Assembly (NCBI GenBank): GCA_907163375.1
Contig: CAJQUW010005746.1
Location: forward strand, 124,001 to 188,000
Origin: Prostheceraeus crozeri
Lineage: Eukaryota > Platyhelminthes > Polycladida > Euryleptidae
Reading direction: 5' to 3'
Length of the DNA stretch: 64,000 nt
This document shows positions 59,552 to 64,000 of the stretch, one piece after another (the stretch's first letter is position 1; every line of letters begins with the position of its first letter). Both the position numbers and the translations under genes were made by a program. The notes under the pieces were generated by a model. That model saw only the letters and a program-made list of their open reading frames with translations, had not been told where the DNA came from and searched no databases.

Positions 59552-60098
59552 GTGAGTGATGAAATCCATGCACACATCTTTCAAAAATGCAGTATGTTTT
59601 TACCATTACTCGTAGTTTCGGTTTCAAGGTCCGACATTTTGAATATTTGACTTTTCTCGAGAAGTCCTCGATGGATGATTTTTTGACCATCATATTCGTA
59701 ATCTAGAGGTCAAAATACATAGTACTGTAAAAAAATCTTTTAGGAAATTTCAAAAATGAGACTGCGCTCTCGGTGACACCGTGAATGTCCCTATAAATAT
59801 GTGGTACAAGCAGTAGAAGAGCTTCATTTCTTTCGATTGAAAATCAATCAATTACAAAGTGAACTGAGAAACTTTTTCATGCCTAAAAATTTTAATGTTA
59901 TTTGTTTAAAAGGCAAGTGGTAAAAAGGACAAGTGAACATTGTCTTTGACAGTCTGTAAAAGGGGTCACATAGCGTCTTGCTTCTGGAAGAATGTACACG
60001 AGGAAGAAGTGCATGTAGAACTTATTTGTCGTTATGCAATGCACGAATATAAAGTTTCGCTGCTGAACTCTCAAGACATTCGATTATTGTAGTGCTTG
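59552..60098. other. FUT8 intron 7, first part
   Basis: No element recognised before the mariner end at 60099. Confidence 0.4.
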
Positions 60099-61205
60099 TA
60101 CGAGGTGCACTATTAAAGTTTTTAGCTTTATATAGAAAAAGCAATTGATGTTAAACAGTAACCTATATTTCTTTTACATTTGATCATAACTTTTCAAAAG
60201 ATGCACCTTTGGCGGCAATGCATTTGTCCATTCGCCGAAACCAGCCACTGAAACAATTGCAGTACTCAGTCAGATCCAGTTTTAGCACTTCATCCATGTA
60301 GGCTTGAACAGCGTCCTCTTTGGTGGGAAAAGGAATACCGCGCATTGCTGACTTCACCTTGGGGAACAAAAAGAAATCGGCTGGTGACAAAACCGGGCTG
60401 TAGGGAGGCTCGGGAGAAGATGGACATTGTTTTCAGCTAAAAAAGCCATTGTCTGTGCCGACTTGTGGGCCGGTGCGTTATCATGGTGGACGAGCATTTC
60501 TCGTGCTCTTGTCCTTGACCAATTTTCTCGGACATTAGCCAGAAATTTTGGAAGACCAACACTTCAATACCATGAGGATCTAACAGTTCTTTGCTCTTCC
60601 AGTACCGACGGTGAAACATGGCCGCTAGAGGAAAAGAAAATGAGGATCATTTGCTTGCCGCAGCTTCGAACTCTGCGAAACTTGACGGGAAGTTCATCGC
60701 CAGGGAACAACCACATTCGGAACTGCTGCTTCTTTTCCGGCTCGAACTGGTAAATCCAAGTTTCGTCACCGGTTACAACACTGGCTGACTCTCTCGCGCT
60801 TCCATCTCTGAACTTGCTTTTCATGAATATGCACCACTCCACCCTAGCTGTCTTTTGTTCGTCAGTCAAATGGTGGGGTACCCAACGAGCGGTTCGCTTT
60901 CGCACACCAAGAAATTCATGCAGGATTCGATGAATTTGAGGAGGATGAATCCCTAGGCTTCTTTCAATCATTGCATAGATCACTCTTGCGTCGGCTTTTA
61001 TCATGGCTCCCACACACTCAACATTCTCTTCTGTCACGATTCTGATGGCCTTCCAGAACGCATCTCATCATCCAGTGATCTTCTTCCCCTTCGAAATTCA
61101 GCTAACCAATTCTTGATGGTTGCGTAAGACGGAGCAGAATAACTGAAAGCAGCAGTCAAGCGGTCAAGCGACTCATTGACTCATAGTAGCCTCCGTGCAT
61201 GCACA
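60099..61205 (-). pseudogene. mariner (DD34D) transposon, decayed
   Basis: The left end TACGAGGTGCACTATTAAAG is a mariner-type inverted repeat; the right end is not clear. On the minus strand from about 61165: AAFSYSAPSYATIKNWLAEFRRGRRSL (helix-turn-helix and linker), an internal stop, then EENVECVGAMIKADARVIYA..., WVPHHLTDEQKTARVEWC, and VTGDETWIYQFEPE (first Asp). Frameshifts follow. HHDNAPAHKSAQTM (second Asp) is near 60470, and SPADFFLFPKVKSAM (third Asp) is in the last frame, which ends at 60184. Several stops and shifts make it inactive. FUT8 intron 7. Confidence 0.92.
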
Positions 61206-61796
61206 GTACCTGTCGAGTTTTTTTGAGAGCTTGCTAGTCCTACAAAAATGTACTCGTATATTGAGTTGTTGATTGCGTTACTGAAGCTTATATACCACAT
61301 GCAACTTTTCGGCATTGGTCAACGGTCTCAGTGTTCTCAATATATGAATACGCTTGGCGATCACACTCGTCATCTGGTTGTGACGGTAAATCCCATCTCA
61401 GATCTGAGCTGTTAAATCCCATTATTCTCACCGAATTGATGGAAGGATATCATTCTCTGATTGAAATGTGAAAGCTTTCGTTTTACATAGGAACATGAGT
61501 CATTTATCCAAGTTGACTTCTCCAAGATAAGCTAAAAAATGTTAGCAAGAGTTGGCCCCAAAGGCCTTTCCATAACTCCATGTATTTGCTCCATATACTG
61601 ATTGGTGAGTGTGCTAACTTATCAGTGCACTTACTTACAATATGTTTCTATTCAAAACTATGAGACATTTTCACAGGTCCTGAAATGCAATTTTATGAAA
61701 TGAATATTTTGTTGAACATGATGTTGTAGCATAACTGGTACCAGCATTTACCAACGTTGCTATTTATCTGCAGCTTATAGTGCTACTCACATATCT
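61206..61796. other. Intronic noncoding sequence
   Basis: FUT8 intron 7. No feature recognised. Confidence 0.4.
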
Positions 61797-61804
61797 GCTA
61801 TGCT

Positions 61805-62322
61805 GACAGAATTAGAATGCTCGTTCCTCAGTCGTTGTTTCCTAGAAAGACAGTGTTATATCTCGTATGCGATAATGAAATGGCATACACCACACACGAT
61901 CTAAGGTCATCACGCAGTGAGCATCAGACAGCAGCCAGTGACGTGCGTGTCAAACACATCGAGTTCTTCGTTCGGTCACACTTCGCTGTCACAATACCAA
62001 TCACTGATAAATCCTGCGAAGAGATGGAGTGAACTAAATTTCTCGCGCCTGCCAGCTTCTAAACAAAAAACCTGACGGACCAACATTAACGAGAAAACTT
62101 GTGCGCAATGATCTGAATTCTTCGAATCTGAAGGAATTATGGCAATCGAAGCAGTTTGGAGGAATTCACAGCAATCCGCAAGTGACGCACGACTGTTTTT
62201 TCTGTCTCTGTATGGTATTAGGAACTCCTTTTTGCCCTCTTCCTAAGTTCCAGCATGTGAAATCGTTTTGCATTAGTCTTTACTTCTCGTAAACTGAAAG
62301 AGTTGAGCAATCTAATTCCGTG
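61805..62322 (+). mobile_element. hAT-like MITE, 518 bp, with perfect 8-bp target duplication
   Basis: Ends GACAGAATTAGA and TCTAATTCCGTG (family consensus CACAGAATTAGA, each with one change). GCTATGCT occurs immediately on both sides (61797-61804 and 62323-62330), an exact 8-bp duplication that supports hAT membership for the whole family. More diverged internally than the 521-bp copies. Confidence 0.93.
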
Positions 62323-62330
62323 GCTATGCT

Positions 62331-63007
62331 ACATGCTTCTTATGCTTTGGAACCATTGCTGTATTGCATTGTATGGCGGGATGTGCTACAACCCCTACGT
62401 ATGGATAGAATAGACAAGCCGATAAGGAAAAGTGAAGAAAGCGTGAGAGGATTCTCTGGCACATGTTGCCGACACAGCCCGGACTATCTCTTCAGATCGA
62501 GTTACATGTAAGACCAGTCATCCAGCGGGATCATGTCAAGGATGAAGGACGGGTTCATATCCTCTTGGAATAATTCTCCATCCCCTGAACTAAAGTCGTT
62601 GGACATAGTTAGAGGTATTCTACCAAAGTGCACCGACAACTCTGGAAGATTTGAAACAGAGCGTTACAGCACAATGCTCGCATTTTACTTACAAAGAAAT
62701 GTCAGTGATTGGGAACATACCTATTGAGAAGGTGGAAATAGAAATTTTCAAACGTTTTGTGATATTATTAATGCTTGAGTTCAGTTCCTCACAATAATAT
62801 CATTTTGTTTATCATAACGTTCTATTACAACACCACAAATGACAGATGTTTAGAGCGCATGCTTAAGGATACTGGTAAATCAAAATTACGATAGTCAGCT
62901 TCAATGATGATGGTCTAGTGTTGAAGAAACAACAAATCATATCGATCCTTACTTCTGGGACAATTGCTATTGCATTATTTATGTAATTGAATGTTTCTAT
63001 CTTTCAG
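62331..63007. other. Intronic noncoding sequence before exon 8
   Basis: Last part of FUT8 intron 7; ends with TTTCTATCTTTCAG. Confidence 0.5.
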
Positions 63008-63334
63008 GTCTGTCGTATGGCATATGAGCTGATGCAAACATTGAACATGGATGCAAGTGCTGCATGCGAATCGCTTGACGATATTTATCACTTCAGTGGA
63101 CAAAATCCTTCACGTGTTCGCGCCTTGTTTGATCATAAACCCCTGCAGCGAGAAGAAATCGAGCTCAAACGAGGAGATCTAATAAACATTGCTGGTAACC
63201 ATTGGAACGGCATGTCCAAAGGGTCCAACGTTCGAACCGGTAAAGCGGGTCTTTTCCCATCTTACAAAGTGGAACCAGTGGTGACTAGCGCAAATATGGG
63301 GAATTACTCCGAAGTTAACTTTATTAAGAATTGA
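63008..63334 (+). CDS. FUT8: FUT8 exon 8: end of catalytic domain and SH3 domain, stop
   Basis: Residues 525-632. VCRMAYELMQTLNMDASAACESLDDIYHFSGQN completes the GT23 domain. About residues 560-616 form the C-terminal SH3 domain (RALFDHKPLQREEIELKRGD, NHWNGMSKGSN, AGLFPSYKVEPV, the ALF, GD-I, W and LFPSY positions of SH3 folds). In human FUT8 this domain is luminal and helps dimerisation and function. TGA at 63332-63334. The tail after the SH3 is short and unlike vertebrates. No AATAAA is obvious downstream within the window. Confidence 0.97.
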   Translation, partial: VCRMAYELMQTLNMDASAACESLDDIYHFSGQNPSRVRALFDHKPLQREEIELKRGDLINIAGNHWNGMSKGSNVRTGKAGLFPSYKVEPVVTSANMGNYSEVNFIKN

Positions 63335-63497
63335 CTATTCTCTATAACCATGCAATGACTTCCAATCTCATTTGCAGCAGAACATCAAAATATTGTAAGA
63401 GTGATTCATCCTATGAAGTCTGATTGAATTATCTCTGCGATTCTTCATCTTAGGTAATTTTCTCAAAATATCCTTAATTTTCAATTTGCTGCAGGTA

Positions 63498-63756
63498 CAC
63501 TGTAAATGTCAGGCCACGAAAATCGCAACGAATTCGCCACGAATCATAGCAACAAAGGTGAACAACGCAAGCTACGATATTTTGTGGCTGCGAGATTCAT
63601 TGATTGATGGGAGAAACACTGATTGGTTAAACGTTGTGGGCATTTCGTCGACGCTGGTGGCGACAAGTTTTTCGCCACGAGCTAGCAGGAAAAATATACA
63701 AATTCTTCGTTTCGTTGAGTATTCATAGCGGCTTTCATGACCTGGTACTTGCAGTG
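63498..63756. mobile_element. 259-bp MITE with CACTGTAAAT ends
   Basis: Left CACTGTAAATGTCAGGCCAC; right end reverse-complemented CACTGCAAGTACCAGGTCAT; TA on both sides (63496-63497 and 63757-63758). Imperfect inverted repeat of about 28 bp. It lies just 3' of the FUT8 stop codon, so it may be in the 3' untranslated region. Confidence 0.75.
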
Positions 63757-64000
63757 TACACTGAAGATGATCGGATGCAGTGGATGAGGTTTCACTGAGA
63801 GGTTTTACTTTCATTAAGTTGCTGTTCAAAGAACATAAAGAATGATTTTTTAAAACTCGACATGCCATTTTTTGTGAAATTGAGGTGCGCTCAGAATCAC
63901 GAATTTTCCATGCGATGTTGCCGTAGTTTAGCCCAAGCCGATTCCAATACGGTGGAATTGAGCTTAAAAGTTTTCTTTTTTCATACAGTAAGTATAGGTA

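Noticed and set aside
60427-60753. 108-codon plus-strand frame
   Set aside because: Antisense shadow of the decayed mariner transposase.
1-64000. CRISPR array, bacterial operon or phage content
   Set aside because: No regularly spaced direct repeats, and the gene structure is clearly eukaryotic.

Overview
The window is animal nuclear DNA. It holds one split gene with canonical GT/AG introns, AT-rich noncoding sequence and many eukaryotic transposable elements. The gene is recognisable as FUT8, the Golgi alpha-1,6-fucosyltransferase that core-fucosylates N-glycans. The non-vertebrate form of the protein, the frequent short word AGGCCTA and the mix of Tc1, mariner, Harbinger, hAT-like, CR1-like and Penelope-like elements fit a marine invertebrate, perhaps an echinoderm or other deuterostome. 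That placement is inference.

Layout. 1-981: broken end of a Tc1 transposon. 1453-3330: large inverted repeat of unknown identity. 3331-5925: noncoding, with foldbacks. 5926-26857: the most unusual object here, a 20.9-kb interval bounded by matching inverted ends (CACTGTAAACT...), TA on both flanks, and subterminal arrays of a TGACGCAA-type motif in mirror orientation. I read it as a candidate giant non-autonomous transposon. It contains a 441-bp MITE, two AT microsatellites, a perfect 50-bp-arm hairpin, a pair of 1.25-kb direct repeats, and a three-level nest: a hAT-like MITE split by a 4.07-kb Harbinger-like element, itself split by a 1.37-kb Harbinger element.

27401-63334: eight coding exons of FUT8 on the plus strand, with all splice phases compatible, predicting 632 residues (membrane anchor, coiled coil, GT23 catalytic domain, SH3 domain). 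Its introns hold a broken CR1/jockey-type retrotransposon (27.65-29.5 kb), five 518-599-bp hAT-like MITE copies (8-bp duplications clear in two of them), a CACTG-ended element (35.3-36.3 kb), a deleted Tc1-like element with 29-bp inverted repeats (36.6-37.6 kb), a full-length Tc1 with an intact 348-aa transposase (46.3-47.7 kb), Penelope-like fragments including a head-to-head pair with hammerhead-like motifs (51.6-53.6 kb), a frameshifted Tc1 (55.1-56.5 kb), a decayed mariner (60.1-61.2 kb) and an intronic repeat family.

No other host gene, rRNA, convincing tRNA or CRISPR array was seen. The transposase genes serve their own elements. FUT8 is the only gene with a cellular role, and most of its roughly 36-kb span comes from transposon insertions into its introns.
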